This document shows, piece by piece, positions 44,678 through 54,806 of a DNA stretch of 64,000 nt. Numbering within the stretch: position 1 is the stretch's first letter; each line of letters opens with the position of its first letter. Below the pieces are notes generated by a model that was not told the DNA's origin, ran no database searches, and worked only from the letters and a program-made list of their open reading frames with translations. A program made the translations under genes and the position numbers. This stretch comes from CAVVEQ01 sp963747315 (lineage in GTDB: Bacteria; Chloroflexota; Anaerolineae; Anaerolineales; Anaerolineaceae). The stretch is from contig CAVVEQ010000004.1 in the NCBI GenBank assembly GCA_963747315.1, positions 15,490 through 79,489 of the forward strand, given 5' to 3'.

Positions 44678-46142
44678 ATGGCAAACAAAATTAAAGCAGT
44701 GTTTTATGACGAAAATGGAAAATGGAAAATGAAGAAAAGCACGACCATCATCCTCGCAGGGGTGATCGTTGTGATCGCCCTATTCATCATTGTTCCATTA
44801 GTACTTGAACAACACGGGCGGCACCAGCGAGTTCCAAACGGAAACCCTGGGCAAGGGTCAGCTCACCGCACAGGTGGGTGCAACCGGAACGATCCACTCC
44901 GACCAGACAGCCAACCTATCCTGGAAAACCACAGGGACGATCGAGAAGATCAACACTGCCATCGGGGATAAGGTGAAGAAGGGCGAGATCCTGGCGGAGC
45001 TTTCCACGACCTCCCTGCCCCAAAATGTCATTCAAGCAAAAGCCCAGCTGATCACTGCCCAACGCAACCTTGAAGACGTCAAATCATCCAATACCGCTGC
45101 CTCCCAGGCACAGCTTGCTTTGGTGAATGCCCAGGATGCCGTAAACAAAGCTAAAAACCGGGTACTTACCTATGCAACCCGACGAGGCTCGGATGATATG
45201 GTGGATAATGCTGATTCCCAGCTTGCCATCGCGGATGGGAATTTGGTAAACGCGGAAAAATTCTTTGATTTGTTCAAGGGCTTGAAAAAGGACGACCCCA
45301 ACTATATTGCCGCTCTCAGCCGGCTGACCGCTGCCCGAACCGCGTACGACCAGGCTCAGACCAATTTCAATTATCTTACCGATAAACCATCTCCACTCGA
45401 GGTGCAGAAGAACGATGCCAACCTGGCAATTGCCCAGGCCCAATTAGCCGACGCACAACGAGCCTATGACCGCCTGAAGGATGGTCCCAATGCAGATGAC
45501 ATAGCAGCCGCCCAAGCCCAGGTGGACGCTCTGCAGGCGACCATCGATACGACCTACCTGATATCACCCATCTCCGGCGAAGTGACCGACATGGATATCA
45601 AAGTCGGAGACCAGGCCAGCCCTGGTGCCACTGCCATACGCATCGATGATATGGGGCGGATGCTCGTGGATGTCAATCTTTCGGAAGTGGATATCAGTAG
45701 GATCGAGCCAGGTCAGGAGGCCACCATCACACTGGATGCAGTGACAGGCAAGGATTACGCAGGCCAGGTAACCCAGGTGGCAAAAGTAGCGGATGTCATT
45801 CAGGGTGTTGCCAACTTCAAAGTAACCATCCAACTCACCGAACCGGATGCCAACGTGCTTCCAGGCATGACTGCAGCGGTCAATATCATCGTTGATCAAC
45901 TTGATAACGTCCTGCTCATTCCCAACCGGGCAGTCCGAATGGTGGATGGCAAGCGGGTGATCTACGTCCTACGCAACGGGAAATCGGAGATGGTGAATGT
46001 CACCCTGGGCTTGTCCTCGGATACATACAGCGAGCTGGTCTCCAACAGCCTGGAAGAAGGCGATCAGATCATCCTGAATCCACCCTCCACATTCAACTTC
46101 GCCGGAGGTCCTCCCCGAGGGGGAATGTCTGGCGGCAATTAA
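44678..46142 (+). CDS. HlyD/MacA-type periplasmic adaptor (one frameshift)
   Basis: About 485 residues. N-terminal TM helix (MKKSTTIILAGVIVVIALFIIVPLVL), then, after removing one G at about 44803, NNTGGTSEFQTETL continues in the second frame. Biotinyl-lipoyl halves (GATGTIHSDQTANLSWKTTGTIEKINTAIGDKVKKGEILAEL ... YLISPISGEVTDMDIKVGDQ) flank a long coiled-coil hairpin (45010-45540), followed by the beta-barrel (VDVNLSEVDISRIEPGQEATITLDAVTG) and a membrane-proximal domain (VLLIPNRAVRMVDGKRVIYVL). Couples to the MacB-like ABC transporter encoded next. Probably exports a toxic compound or lipid. Confidence 0.9.
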
Positions 46143-46157
46143 TCAGGGTCTAAAAAT

Positions 46158-46838
46158 ATGAAACAAAAAGTGATCGTAACCAAAGATCTGAAAAAGATCT
46201 ACAAAATGGGTGAGAACGAAGTCCATGCCCTCGACGGAGTTTCATTTGAAATACTTAAAGGTGAGGTCGTTGGGATCATGGGCCCCTCTGGCTCCGGCAA
46301 ATCAACCTTGATGAATATCCTGGGCTGCCTGGACCTGCCTACCTGCGGCGAATACATTCTGGATGGTGAGTCGGTGAGTTCCCTCACCGACGACCAGCTT
46401 GCCAGCATCCGTAACCGGAAGGTGGGCTTTGTATTCCAGAGCTTCAACCTTCTCTCAAGAGCTACAGCCCTTTCGAATGTGGAACTACCGTTACGCTATG
46501 CCGGGGTAAAGGAAGGTAGGTTGAAACGCGCCAGGGAGGCGCTTACTGAAGTCGGGCTGGGTGACCGGGTTGATCACCGCCCCATGGAACTTTCTGGCGG
46601 TCAGCAGCAGCGCGTTGCTATCGCCCGCGCCTTGATCAACAATCCGGCCATGCTCATGGCCGATGAACCCACGGGGAACCTCGATTCCAGATCCGGAAAA
46701 GAGATCATGGATCTGATCCTAAGGTTGAACAAGGAAAAAGGGACCACGATCCTGATCGTCACTCACGATCCCGGTGTCGCGGAGCGAACCCAGCGGATAA
46801 TCCGGTTGAAAGACGGTTTAGTGGAGAAGTCCAAATGA
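46158..46838 (+). CDS. ABC transporter ATP-binding protein, MacB/LolD type
   Basis: 226 residues. Walker A GPSGSGKST, Q-loop FVFQSFNLL, signature LSGGQQQRVAIARAL, Walker B MLMADEPTGNLD, H-loop IVTHDP. The short ERTQRIIRLKDG ending is that of LolD/MacB ATPases. Overlaps the permease gene by four bases. Energises mechanotransmission rather than substrate channel transport in this family. Confidence 0.95.
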   Translation: MKQKVIVTKDLKKIYKMGENEVHALDGVSFEILKGEVVGIMGPSGSGKSTLMNILGCLDLPTCGEYILDGESVSSLTDDQLASIRNRKVGFVFQSFNLLSRATALSNVELPLRYAGVKEGRLKRAREALTEVGLGDRVDHRPMELSGGQQQRVAIARALINNPAMLMADEPTGNLDSRSGKEIMDLILRLNKEKGTTILIVTHDPGVAERTQRIIRLKDGLVEKSK

Positions 46839-48062
46839 ACATTCAGGCAGCCATATTTGAGGCTTTGGAAAGTCTTAATGCCAACAAGGTCCGCTCCGGT
46901 TTAACCATTCTTGGAATCGTGATCGGTGTTGCCGCTGTTATCGCCATGCTGGCGGTTGGAACTGGAGCTCAGAACACAATTACCGGCTCCATCAACGGGA
47001 TCGGCACAAACCTCCTGTTCGTATTTCCCGGGAACCTGCAGGAAGAGGTTAGAAATATCAAACCTTTATCCCAGGCGGATGTGAACGCCATTGCAGACCC
47101 CTTCCAGGCACCGTCAATTGCCCTAGTCGCGCCTGTGATCATGTCGAACCTGAACATAACCTACGGTGGTGAACAGACCAACTCGCAGGTCAGCGGGGTA
47201 ACGACGACTTATGAGAGCGTGCGTAATGAGAAATTAACTGAAGGCGCGTTTTTCACCGAGGAGGATTTCCTGGGCCGCGCCTCCGTTGCCTTGATCGGAC
47301 CTGAGGTGGCAGATAAACTCTTTGGCAGGCGCGATGGACTGGTTGGAGAATCCATCCGCATCGAAGGGCAGCCATTCCGAATCGGCGGGGTGTTGACTTC
47401 CAAAGGAGGCGGCTCGTTCGGCAGCCAGGATAATGTGGTTTTGGTTCCGCTTTCGACGGCTCAGGCGCGATTGATCAACAGAAGTAATAATAAATATGAT
47501 ATTGTCTATATCCAAGCAACCGGCCCAGAGCAATATCAACTCTGCCACCGAGGAGATTTCGCAGATCCTCAGGACCCGGCACCGTACCGAAATCGGGGTG
47601 GATGACTTCACGGTCATGTCGCAGCAGGATATCGTCAGCACTGCACAGACAATCACCGGTGTGCTAACCATCTTCCTGGGAGGTATCGCGGCCATTTCCC
47701 TCCTCGTGGGCGGCATCGGTATCATGAATATCATGCTGGTCTCGGTCACTGAGCGTACCCGTGAGATCGGGTTGCGAAAAGCCATCGGCGCGCGCAAGCG
47801 TGATATCCTGATCCAGTTTCTCACTGAATCCTCCCTGCTCAGCCTCATCGGCGGCGTGGTTGGGATCGCGCTTGGGTGGCTTATCGGCTTCATCGTGGGC
47901 AAGGTTGCCGAAGCCAGCGGGTCGCCCTTTTACCCTTCAATCACCCTTCAATCCGTGCTGCTGGCGACCATTTTTTCCACCGCAGTCGGCTTGTTCTTCG
48001 GGATCTATCCGGCAAACCGGGCGGCCAATTTAGAACCGGTGGAAGCCCTTCGGTACGAATAA
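46835..48062 (+). CDS. MacB-like ABC permease (FtsX domain), one frameshift
   Basis: About 408 residues after repair of a one-base insertion at about 47535. MacB periplasmic core (ANKVRSGLTILGIVIGVAAVIAML start, GSINGIGTNLLFVFPG, LVAPVIMSNLNITY) and the FtsX domain with three C-terminal TMs (GVLTIFLGGIAAISLLVGGIGIMNIMLVSVTERTREIGLRKAIGARKRDIL, LLSLIGGVVGIALGWLIG, YPANRAANLEPVEALRYE). Completes a MarR-adaptor-ATPase-permease efflux operon. Terminator follows. Confidence 0.9.
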
Positions 48063-48080
48063 TCTTCAACGATTTCATAC

Positions 48081-48110
48081 AAGGCCGGAGAATAACTCCG
48101 GCCTTTTTTA
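48081..48110. terminator. Bidirectional terminator between macB-like gene and cysteine-cluster gene
   Basis: Ten-base-pair stem AAGGCCGGAG / CTCCGGCCTT, loop AATAA, followed by TTTTT. Confidence 0.88.
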
Positions 48111-48132
48111 TATCCCCCGAATCATCAATTAA

Positions 48133-48684
48133 TTGAAGGTATGCTTCGTCACCCAGAAAGTACCTGAGTTCCGGCTCGAAGGTTTTCACCAGCGGAATCA
48201 GTTCATCGGATGACACCAGGCATGATGCCGCTTCTTCGGCTAGAAGTCGTGTTTCATCCAGGGTGATACGGCCAGTGTCATCCAGGTCGAGGGGGTGGAG
48301 AATGCAATAAAAAGGCTTAATTGACCAGGGATCCCCGTGGATCTGTTCGCCAGCCACCTGGAGCGCGCATTTATGTTCCGGGAGCAGGAAAACACACCTG
48401 CTGCCGCCGTAATGGGAATCATCCGGAACAACACGAGTGTGCACCACCCTTCCGGTGCGAGCGTGGGAATCCGTCTCGACTGTGGTTTCAAACCAGGTGT
48501 CCGGTTGATGATGGGAGGCAGGAAGAAGACTGCTGATCTCTGCTTTTTGCGCGATTATGCGCTTTTTTTCTGCCAGGTCCACCCAGACCCCATAGAGGCA
48601 GCAGGCTGCGCGGCAGGATGGAAAATCGCAGCGGCGAAGCGGCTCGGAGCGCAGCAAACGCGGGTTGACCTTCCAGGAGGACAT
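48133..48684 (-). CDS. Cysteine-cluster (DUF3109/YkgJ-like) protein; 3' end uncertain
   Basis: About 180 residues: RRCDFPSCRAACCLYGVWVDLAEKKRI (Cys cluster), SRCVFLLPEHKCALQ and SIKPFYCILHPL. The spacing of CxxxxCxxxCC, CxF...C and KPxxC is that of zinc/iron-chelating DUF3109/YkgJ-type proteins. The frame runs open into the macB-like gene to 47941; this is unlikely, since the terminator would lie inside it, so a one-base error after YLQ is suspected with the real stop at about 48133. Start at 48684 is the only sensible Met. Confidence 0.6.
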
Positions 48685-48812
48685 GCACCAATTCTATCAT
48701 CGCGACATATACCTTCCCATCAACCGTACCTATACTCCGGGCGAAGATGAAATCAAGGTAAAATTCAAGTTTGGGATTACTTTCAATCAATCTAAATCGA
48801 AAGGAGCAAAGT

Positions 48813-49756
48813 ATGTCCGGATACAAAATTCTGCTCACCGATGGTCTTGAAAAAGAAGGGCGCGAGATCCTGGAACAATCTGCTCAGGTGGATAACCTCA
48901 AGGATATCACCGCTGAAGAACTGCTCCAAAAGATAGGCGATTACGATGCCGTTATTGTACGCGGCAGAACCAAGCTAACCCAGGAAGTGCTCGCGGCTGC
49001 ATCCAAACTTAAGGTTGCAGGCCGGGCTGGCGTGGGTGTGGATAACATCAACCTGGATGCCGCCAAAGCGAAGGGTGTCGTCGTGGTGAATTCACCTCTA
49101 GCAACGACGATCGCCGTGGCGGAATTGACCCTGGGGTTGATGCTCTCGCTCATCCGCGATATCCCCCGTGCAGATGGTGGCATGAAGGAAGGCAACTGGC
49201 TCAAAAAAGAACTTCGCGGAACGGAGATTTACGGAAAAACCCTGGGGGTGATCGGTTTCGGACGGATCGGCGCGGCTGTGGCGGAACGGGCGAAAGCATT
49301 TGGCATGCAGATCATCGCATACGACCCTGTTCTCACCTCTGATGAGATCGGGAAACGCGGCGGGAAACCGGTTTCGCTGGATGATCTCCTGACTATGTCG
49401 GATTTCATCACCCTGCACATCCCGCTTACCCCCGAAACGAAGAGTATCCTCAGCACCGCTGAATTCGAGAAAATGAAATCCAGGTGTGCGCATCATCTGT
49501 GCTGCCCGCGGCGGGGTGATCAATGAAGCCGCGCTGCTTTCCGCACTTGCAATCCGGGAAGGTCGCTGGCGCGGCGTTGGATGTCTTCACCACTGAGCCG
49601 CCTGGTAAGACCGAGCTTGCCAGCCACCCCAAAGTGGTCTGCACCCCGCACATCGGCGCGGAAACCTCCGAAGCCCAGGTTCGGGCAGCCATCGATATTT
49701 CAACTGAAGTGATCGCGGCGCTGGAAGGGAAACCCCTTCGCTGGCGGATCGTTTAA
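48813..49756 (+). CDS. serA: D-3-phosphoglycerate dehydrogenase, short form (two frameshifts)
   Basis: SD AAAGGAG, ATG 48813. MSGYKILLTDGLEKEGREIL, AGRAGVGVDNINLDAAKAKGV, NSPLATTIAVAELTLGLMLSLIR, NAD motif GKTLGVIGFGRIGAAVAERAKAFGM, LHIPLTPETKSILS, ICAARGGVINEAALLSAL (catalytic Arg), KVAGAALDVFTTEPP (Glu) and CTPHIGAETSEAQ (His). Frame breaks at about 49483 (extra A) and 49545 (extra G). About 314 residues without ACT domain: the simple, unregulated form. First step of serine synthesis. Confidence 0.92.
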
Positions 49757-49776
49757 ATTCAAAGAAGGAACAAGTT

Positions 49777-51279
49777 ATGACTGACGCATTGATAGTTTTT
49801 AAAGAAAGACTCGCCGAGATCGAGGATTACCAGGCAATTTTTGCCCTCCTGGAATGGGACCAGCAGGTGAATATGCCATCTGGCGGCGCAGATGGTCGCG
49901 GGTATGCAATAAGCAGAGTCGCAGAACGCGCACACAATCTTTCAGTTTCCGATGAAATGATCCGCAGCCTGGAAGACGCAGAAAAAGCCGTGGCTGGGAT
50001 GGATGCCGATTCGGATGACGCCCGCCTGGTAAAACTATGCCGGGAACTGTTGGACAAGGAAATCAAGGTTCCCTCAGGGTGGGTGAGCGAATTTGCCCAA
50101 ACCACCGCGAACGCGAACAATGTTTGGGAGGAAGCCAAGGCAAAAAACGACTTTGCGCTGTTTCAACCCTATCTGGAAAAAATCGTTGAGATGCGGCGGC
50201 AGTACGCGGATTTCTTTAAACCTTACGATCACGTTTATGATCCATTACTGCACCATTTTGACCGGGGATTGAACACGACGGACTTGGTGGAGATTTTTTC
50301 AACCCTGCGCCCTCGGCAGGTGGAATTGATCCGCCATATTTCCAGCCGTCCCCAGGTGGATGACCGGTTCCTTCATGGGAATTTCCCCGAAAAGGAGCAG
50401 TGGGATTTTGGTGTGGAGGTCATCTCCGCATTCGGATATGATTGGAACCGCGGCAGATTGGATAAAGCCGTGCATCCCTTCACAACCGGGTTCAACCTGG
50501 GCGATGTTCGCATCACCACCCGGGTTTATGAAAACCTGGCTGGTTCATCTCTCTTTTCCTGCATGCACGAGGCTGGTCACGCACTTTATGCCATGGGCGC
50601 ATCCCCTTCCCTGGCGCGAACACCCCTTTCCAGTAATCAATCCATGGCTCTCCACGAATCGCAATCCCGGTTGTGGGAAAACCTGGTCGGACGCTCCAAA
50701 CCATTCTGGAAGCATTACTTCCCGAAATTCCAATCCCGCTTCCAATCACAATTGGCGAATGTAAGCCTGGCCGATTTTTACCGTGCGATCAATAAAGTGG
50801 AGCCCAGTTACATCCGCGTGGAAGCCGATGAGGCCACTTATAACCTCCATGTCATGCTCCGCTTTGAGGTCGAGTTGGCGCTGGTGGAGAACCGCCTCCA
50901 GGTGAAAGATCTGCCGGACTATTGGAATACAAAATTCAATGAATATTTCGGCATTACACCACCTGATAACAGCCGCGGCGTCCTACAGGATGTCCACTGG
51001 TCTGCCGGTTATATTGGCTATTTCCCCACCTATTCGATCGGCAATGTCATCTCCGTGCAATTGTGGGAGACTGTCCGGAAGGATATTCCCAACCTTGATG
51101 AACTGATCGAAAAAGCGGAATTCCAACCCCTGCTCGGCTGGTTGGTGGAAAACGTTCACCGCCACGGCGCCAAGTATGAATGCCAGGAACTGGTGCAGCG
51201 GGTGACAGGCTCAAAGATCGATCCTAAACCCTACCTGGGTTACCTTGAAACGAAGTACAAGGATATCTACGGAATATAG
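49777..51279 (+). CDS. Carboxypeptidase M32 (Taq-type)
   Basis: 500 residues, undamaged. All-helical M32 protein with MHEAGHALYAMG (HEXXH) near 263 and the downstream Glu in SMALHESQSRLWENLVGRS, GRLDKAVHPFTTGFNLGDVRITTRVYE (family mark), RVEADEATYNLHVMLRFEVELAL, and DVHWSAGYIGYFPTYSIGN. Broad-specificity metallocarboxypeptidase removing C-terminal residues. Follows serA with a 20-base gap; AGAAGGAA SD. Cytoplasmic. Confidence 0.94.
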   Translation: MTDALIVFKERLAEIEDYQAIFALLEWDQQVNMPSGGADGRGYAISRVAERAHNLSVSDEMIRSLEDAEKAVAGMDADSDDARLVKLCRELLDKEIKVPSGWVSEFAQTTANANNVWEEAKAKNDFALFQPYLEKIVEMRRQYADFFKPYDHVYDPLLHHFDRGLNTTDLVEIFSTLRPRQVELIRHISSRPQVDDRFLHGNFPEKEQWDFGVEVISAFGYDWNRGRLDKAVHPFTTGFNLGDVRITTRVYENLAGSSLFSCMHEAGHALYAMGASPSLARTPLSSNQSMALHESQSRLWENLVGRSKPFWKHYFPKFQSRFQSQLANVSLADFYRAINKVEPSYIRVEADEATYNLHVMLRFEVELALVENRLQVKDLPDYWNTKFNEYFGITPPDNSRGVLQDVHWSAGYIGYFPTYSIGNVISVQLWETVRKDIPNLDELIEKAEFQPLLGWLVENVHRHGAKYECQELVQRVTGSKIDPKPYLGYLETKYKDIYGI

Positions 51280-51285
51280 AATCGG

Positions 51286-51316
51286 ATCCTCCCCGGCAGC
51301 CGGGGAGGATTTATTA
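51286..51316 (+). terminator. Terminator of M32 gene
   Basis: Ten-base-pair stem ATCCTCCCCG / CGGGGAGGAT, loop GCAGC, then TTATTAATTT. Confidence 0.85.
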
Positions 51317-51337
51317 ATTTGCCAAACTCATGCGCCC

Positions 51338-52408
51338 ATGAAACACCTTGATCCCCGCCTTGGATTTACCCGCCTTCAAATGGTCTTGATCCTCTCGTTT
51401 TGCCTGGGCGGACTGCTATGGATCACAGGGTGCAATCCTCGCGGCATACCCGCTTCCTACCTGCTCACCCCCGCGGGTTTGCAGCCAGGTTCAACCGAAC
51501 AGGTTCCTTTCACAACGCAAACCTCACTGCCTCCCGAGCCCTCATCCGATTCCACGGAGCGCCTTGCTGAAAAATCGCCAACGGCTTCACGGACTGCACC
51601 GCCCAGGTTCACAGGGACAGCATCGCTAACCCCCACCCCCGCAAAGACATCCACAAAAACCCGTTACCCCACCAAGACTTACCCGCCCACGCGAACCCGC
51701 CGCCCAAGCAAGACGCCCACGATCACCCTAACCCCCACCCCACCCTGGGCTTTTATCCGCATCGCCCGCCCGGGGCCGCTTTCCAAGATTGGATCGCCGA
51801 TCAATGTGGAGATGGGTATGACCCCTGGTGAGGATGGCATGCTTTATGTCGACCTGGTCGGAGAAGACGGGCGTTTCATCACCAGGTTCACCAAGAATTT
51901 CCGTCAGTACGTTAACAAGCAGATCTATACAGCCGTGGAAGTTCCATTTGATATACCCGGGGTTGCAGAAACTGCCCGGCTGGTCATGAGCGCGCGCGAT
52001 CGATTGGGTCGCACTATTGCGCTTTCCTCGTTGGATCTCGTCCTGATCAAACTGGGGGATAACATCACCACCAATCCCGGTTTCCAGCAGGAACCCTTTA
52101 TTATCCGCAACCACAAACCGGATGCCACCGTGCAGGGAGGGATCCTGCACCTGGAAGGTGTGGCAAAGCCGCTGAACAGCCAGCCTGTGATCTTTGAACT
52201 GCTCAATGAAAGCGGGGCTGTACTCGAAACTAAGATCCTGCAGATCGATCCTCCCAGCGGTCCGCTCAGCCACACCCCCTTCACTTTGGATATCCCCTAC
52301 TCCGTAAACAATCCTACCCGTGCCCTGCTGACCATGCGGCAGGTGAGCGAAGGGCGTATTCCTGGTACAATCGCACTTTCCAGCCTGCCGCTTCGGCTGG
52401 AACCCTGA
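51338..52408 (+). CDS. Lipoprotein with Thr/Pro/Lys linker and spore-germination-like (Gmad2) beta domains
   Basis: 356 residues from the ATG at 51338 (the frame from 51245 overlaps the terminator). Signal peptide ends WITGC (Cys32). A long Thr/Pro-rich linker (about 50-135, with TKTRYPTKTYPPTRTRR). Then two Ig-like halves: WAFIRIARPGPLSKIGSPINVEMGMTPGEDGMLYVDLVGEDGRFITRF and a second with GGILHLEGVAKPLNSQPVIFELLNESGAVLETK. They resemble the Gmad2 immunoglobulin-like domain of spore-germination proteins; the call is by pattern. Surface anchored; ligand unknown. Weak SD. Confidence 0.7.
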   Translation: MKHLDPRLGFTRLQMVLILSFCLGGLLWITGCNPRGIPASYLLTPAGLQPGSTEQVPFTTQTSLPPEPSSDSTERLAEKSPTASRTAPPRFTGTASLTPTPAKTSTKTRYPTKTYPPTRTRRPSKTPTITLTPTPPWAFIRIARPGPLSKIGSPINVEMGMTPGEDGMLYVDLVGEDGRFITRFTKNFRQYVNKQIYTAVEVPFDIPGVAETARLVMSARDRLGRTIALSSLDLVLIKLGDNITTNPGFQQEPFIIRNHKPDATVQGGILHLEGVAKPLNSQPVIFELLNESGAVLETKILQIDPPSGPLSHTPFTLDIPYSVNNPTRALLTMRQVSEGRIPGTIALSSLPLRLEP

Positions 52409-52431
52409 AAAGCGTTACGCACGGATAAAAC

Positions 52432-52463
52432 AAAAAGAGCCTGGATACCCAGGCTCTTTTTGT
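52432..52463. terminator. Bidirectional terminator
   Basis: Thirteen-base-pair stem AAAAAGAGCCTGG / CCAGGCTCTTTTT, short loop, T-rich tails on both strands, between convergent genes. Confidence 0.9.
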
Positions 52464-52476
52464 TTTATTTATTATA

Positions 52477-52827
52477 TTAGGCTGCAGGTGTTGAAGGGGG
52501 TTCGGGGGGAAGCGCACCCGGGTACCCCTGGGGTACGCGGTTACGGTTCTGGGCTGCTGCTGCTGCGGAGCCGGCAAGATCGACTACGACCGCTAACGCG
52601 ATCCAGATCCAGTCGGTACCAGATAACATATTTCCAACCTGGTTCGTTATCAAGATCAGGTACATCAAGGTGGTGAAGGGCAGGATCATAACACCCAGGC
52701 AGGGAATGATCCACGAGCTGAATGCTGCATCAAAGGCGATCGGGCGGGCGATCCACGCGAAAAGCACGATGAAGCGCGACATCCCGACCACTGCAGCGGT
52801 AAAACAACCTGCATTATTCTGTTTCAT
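52477..52827 (-). CDS. Hypothetical membrane protein, three TM segments
   Basis: 116 residues: helices at about 15-35, 38-60 and 70-88, then a Pro-rich cytoplasmic tail (GYPGALPPEPPSTP). SD GGAGAA. Resembles small superinfection-immunity/membrane proteins of unknown role common in Chloroflexota. No partner gene close by. Confidence 0.6.
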   Translation of the reverse strand: MKQNNAGCFTAAVVGMSRFIVLFAWIARPIAFDAAFSSWIIPCLGVMILPFTTLMYLILITNQVGNMLSGTDWIWIALAVVVDLAGSAAAAAQNRNRVPQGYPGALPPEPPSTPAA

Positions 52828-53101
52828 ATTCTTCTCCTTTTTTCATTTAATTTTAATCTTATGTATTATATATTATTTTTTCGATTTACGTATTAGTAAT
52901 AAGCAGTAATTCCATTTTTGAGAGGATTTCAAATCTCATGGGGTTAATGGAATTGATTCCTCCCATCATAAAGTTCCGGGGGTTTATGAGTTATTTTGGT
53001 TTAAATCGAACAGAATTTAATTTCCGGAGTATAAAAATATGAGGGAATGGAAATAGTCATAGACCGAAGAAGAAAATCAAAGATCGCTTGATTTGATTTT
53101 T

Positions 53102-54721
53102 TTAGGGTTTACCCTTTCGGTTGGGCTTCAATTGTTGTACCGCACCGCGAAAGGAAATTCCTTTTGGTTTCAAGCCAAACCAAACGATGACTGCTGTGAT
53201 CAATAGTGAAATACCAATGATCAAGAAAGTCTGCCCCATTGAATGCGAAAGAATTTCCTTCATGGTATCGGGGATTGTAATCGCAACCTCATTGGTCGTA
53301 TTGAAATTCTCCATTAGATAGCTATATTTAATGGTATCTGCAATGGAGTTGATCGTTTCCTGAGATACTCCAGCACTTAGGAGCTGGTTCTCAATACTGG
53401 TGAATGAAAAAGTCAACAACATGATCGTGGAAGCGATCATCCCGAAGGTATATCCCAGCCTCCCGGTCACGTTGTTGATCGCGGACATGGAGCCGTAATA
53501 GTTTTCTGATACGGAAATCAATACAATCAGAGATCGGAACAGGTTCACCAGGATCAGCACAGCCCCAAAAATAAACGTCATCAACGCAAGCCACCAGGAT
53601 GCAATATCGGGAGCGAGGATCGATAGACCGATCAACGACAGCCCACCCAGTGCAATGGCTATCGTAAGCATTAAATACCCGGGACTATCTTTCAGCCACC
53701 TGGCAGTAATAACACCCATGACCAGGGCTCCCAAAGCCAGCGGTAGGTAAGCCAGGACTATCTGCAGCGAGGTATTTTCACGGATTAGGTAAATATAATT
53801 GAAGAGCAGATACATAATCGCGCCCTGGGCGAAGTAGAAAACCACACCTGCGATAAGCGCAAAAGCAAGCTGCTTCATTCTGGTGTCATGCATAACCGTC
53901 TGATCTTCCAGAACCTCCATTTTTTGCCGCCAGGACTTCACATCCTTGGCGCTCCACCACCAGGCTCCACCGAATGCTACCAGGCCAATCAGCAGAGCCC
54001 GCAGGGAGGATTCTTTACTTTCCCCTCCCAGGAAAGTGATAAAGGCATAAATGAGGGATAGGATCGCCAAAGACCATAGCACGATCCCCAGCATCCCAAA
54101 GCGGTGGGAACCGGTTTGGGCTTTGCTTTCCGCCATAAACCGCCAGATAAGAATTAATCCCCACACGCTAAAGATTATCGTGGAGAGATTCGCCGCACCC
54201 GCTGAACCGAGCAAAGTCACCCAAAATTCTTCCAAGATTGGTCGGAGCAAAATCCCCAAACCACTGGCGGTAAAAACAAGGAAAAACGCTTGCGGGCGTA
54301 ATTTGATATCGAAAGCCAGGGCAACCGCAGTGATCCCGAGCGGGATCATCAACATTGAAAAAAGACCGCCCAATGCGCGCAGGATCAATTGAGAGGGTTG
54401 CGTCGGGAAAAAGAAAGCGATCACAGAGAAAATCACCAACCCGGATGCCCCAATGATGAAGACCTTTTTTCTACCGTAAGCATCTGAGAGCGTGCCTGCC
54501 ACCAGTATCCCAACCAATGTGGCCATAATTAGGGCGGTGTTGATCCAATGCAGAGGACTCCCGCTAATTACCAGGACTGCCTGAAAAAAAGGATCTGATA
54601 AATTCGCCAGAACAGGGTGCAGACTGCCAGCCAGGGCCAACAAGGTACAGCCAAACAGAACCGCTTTGGATTGATGGGAAACACTTTTACTGAGGATGAA
54701 CTCAAATTGATTTTTGTTCAT
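53102..54721 (-). CDS. MFS transporter
   Basis: 539 residues, about 12-14 TM helices. Motif A is present: GILVAGTLSDAYGRKKVFIIGASGLV. Also VLAYLPLALGALVMGVITARWLKD and VTGRLGYTFGMIASTIMLLTFSF. Unbroken frame. Length and 14-TM layout are of the drug:H+ antiporter (DHA2) type. Last gene of a minus-strand run starting at the SulP/ClC cluster. Substrate unknown. Confidence 0.85.
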   Translation of the reverse strand: MNKNQFEFILSKSVSHQSKAVLFGCTLLALAGSLHPVLANLSDPFFQAVLVISGSPLHWINTALIMATLVGILVAGTLSDAYGRKKVFIIGASGLVIFSVIAFFFPTQPSQLILRALGGLFSMLMIPLGITAVALAFDIKLRPQAFFLVFTASGLGILLRPILEEFWVTLLGSAGAANLSTIIFSVWGLILIWRFMAESKAQTGSHRFGMLGIVLWSLAILSLIYAFITFLGGESKESSLRALLIGLVAFGGAWWWSAKDVKSWRQKMEVLEDQTVMHDTRMKQLAFALIAGVVFYFAQGAIMYLLFNYIYLIRENTSLQIVLAYLPLALGALVMGVITARWLKDSPGYLMLTIAIALGGLSLIGLSILAPDIASWWLALMTFIFGAVLILVNLFRSLIVLISVSENYYGSMSAINNVTGRLGYTFGMIASTIMLLTFSFTSIENQLLSAGVSQETINSIADTIKYSYLMENFNTTNEVAITIPDTMKEILSHSMGQTFLIIGISLLITAVIVWFGLKPKGISFRGAVQQLKPNRKGKP

Positions 54722-54806
54722 TCTTCAACTAAACTCACAAACAGTGTTATGACCGGTAGATACCGGTTTTTTTCTCGCGAACCATCACCCCGTATAAAAA
54801 AGCGCG

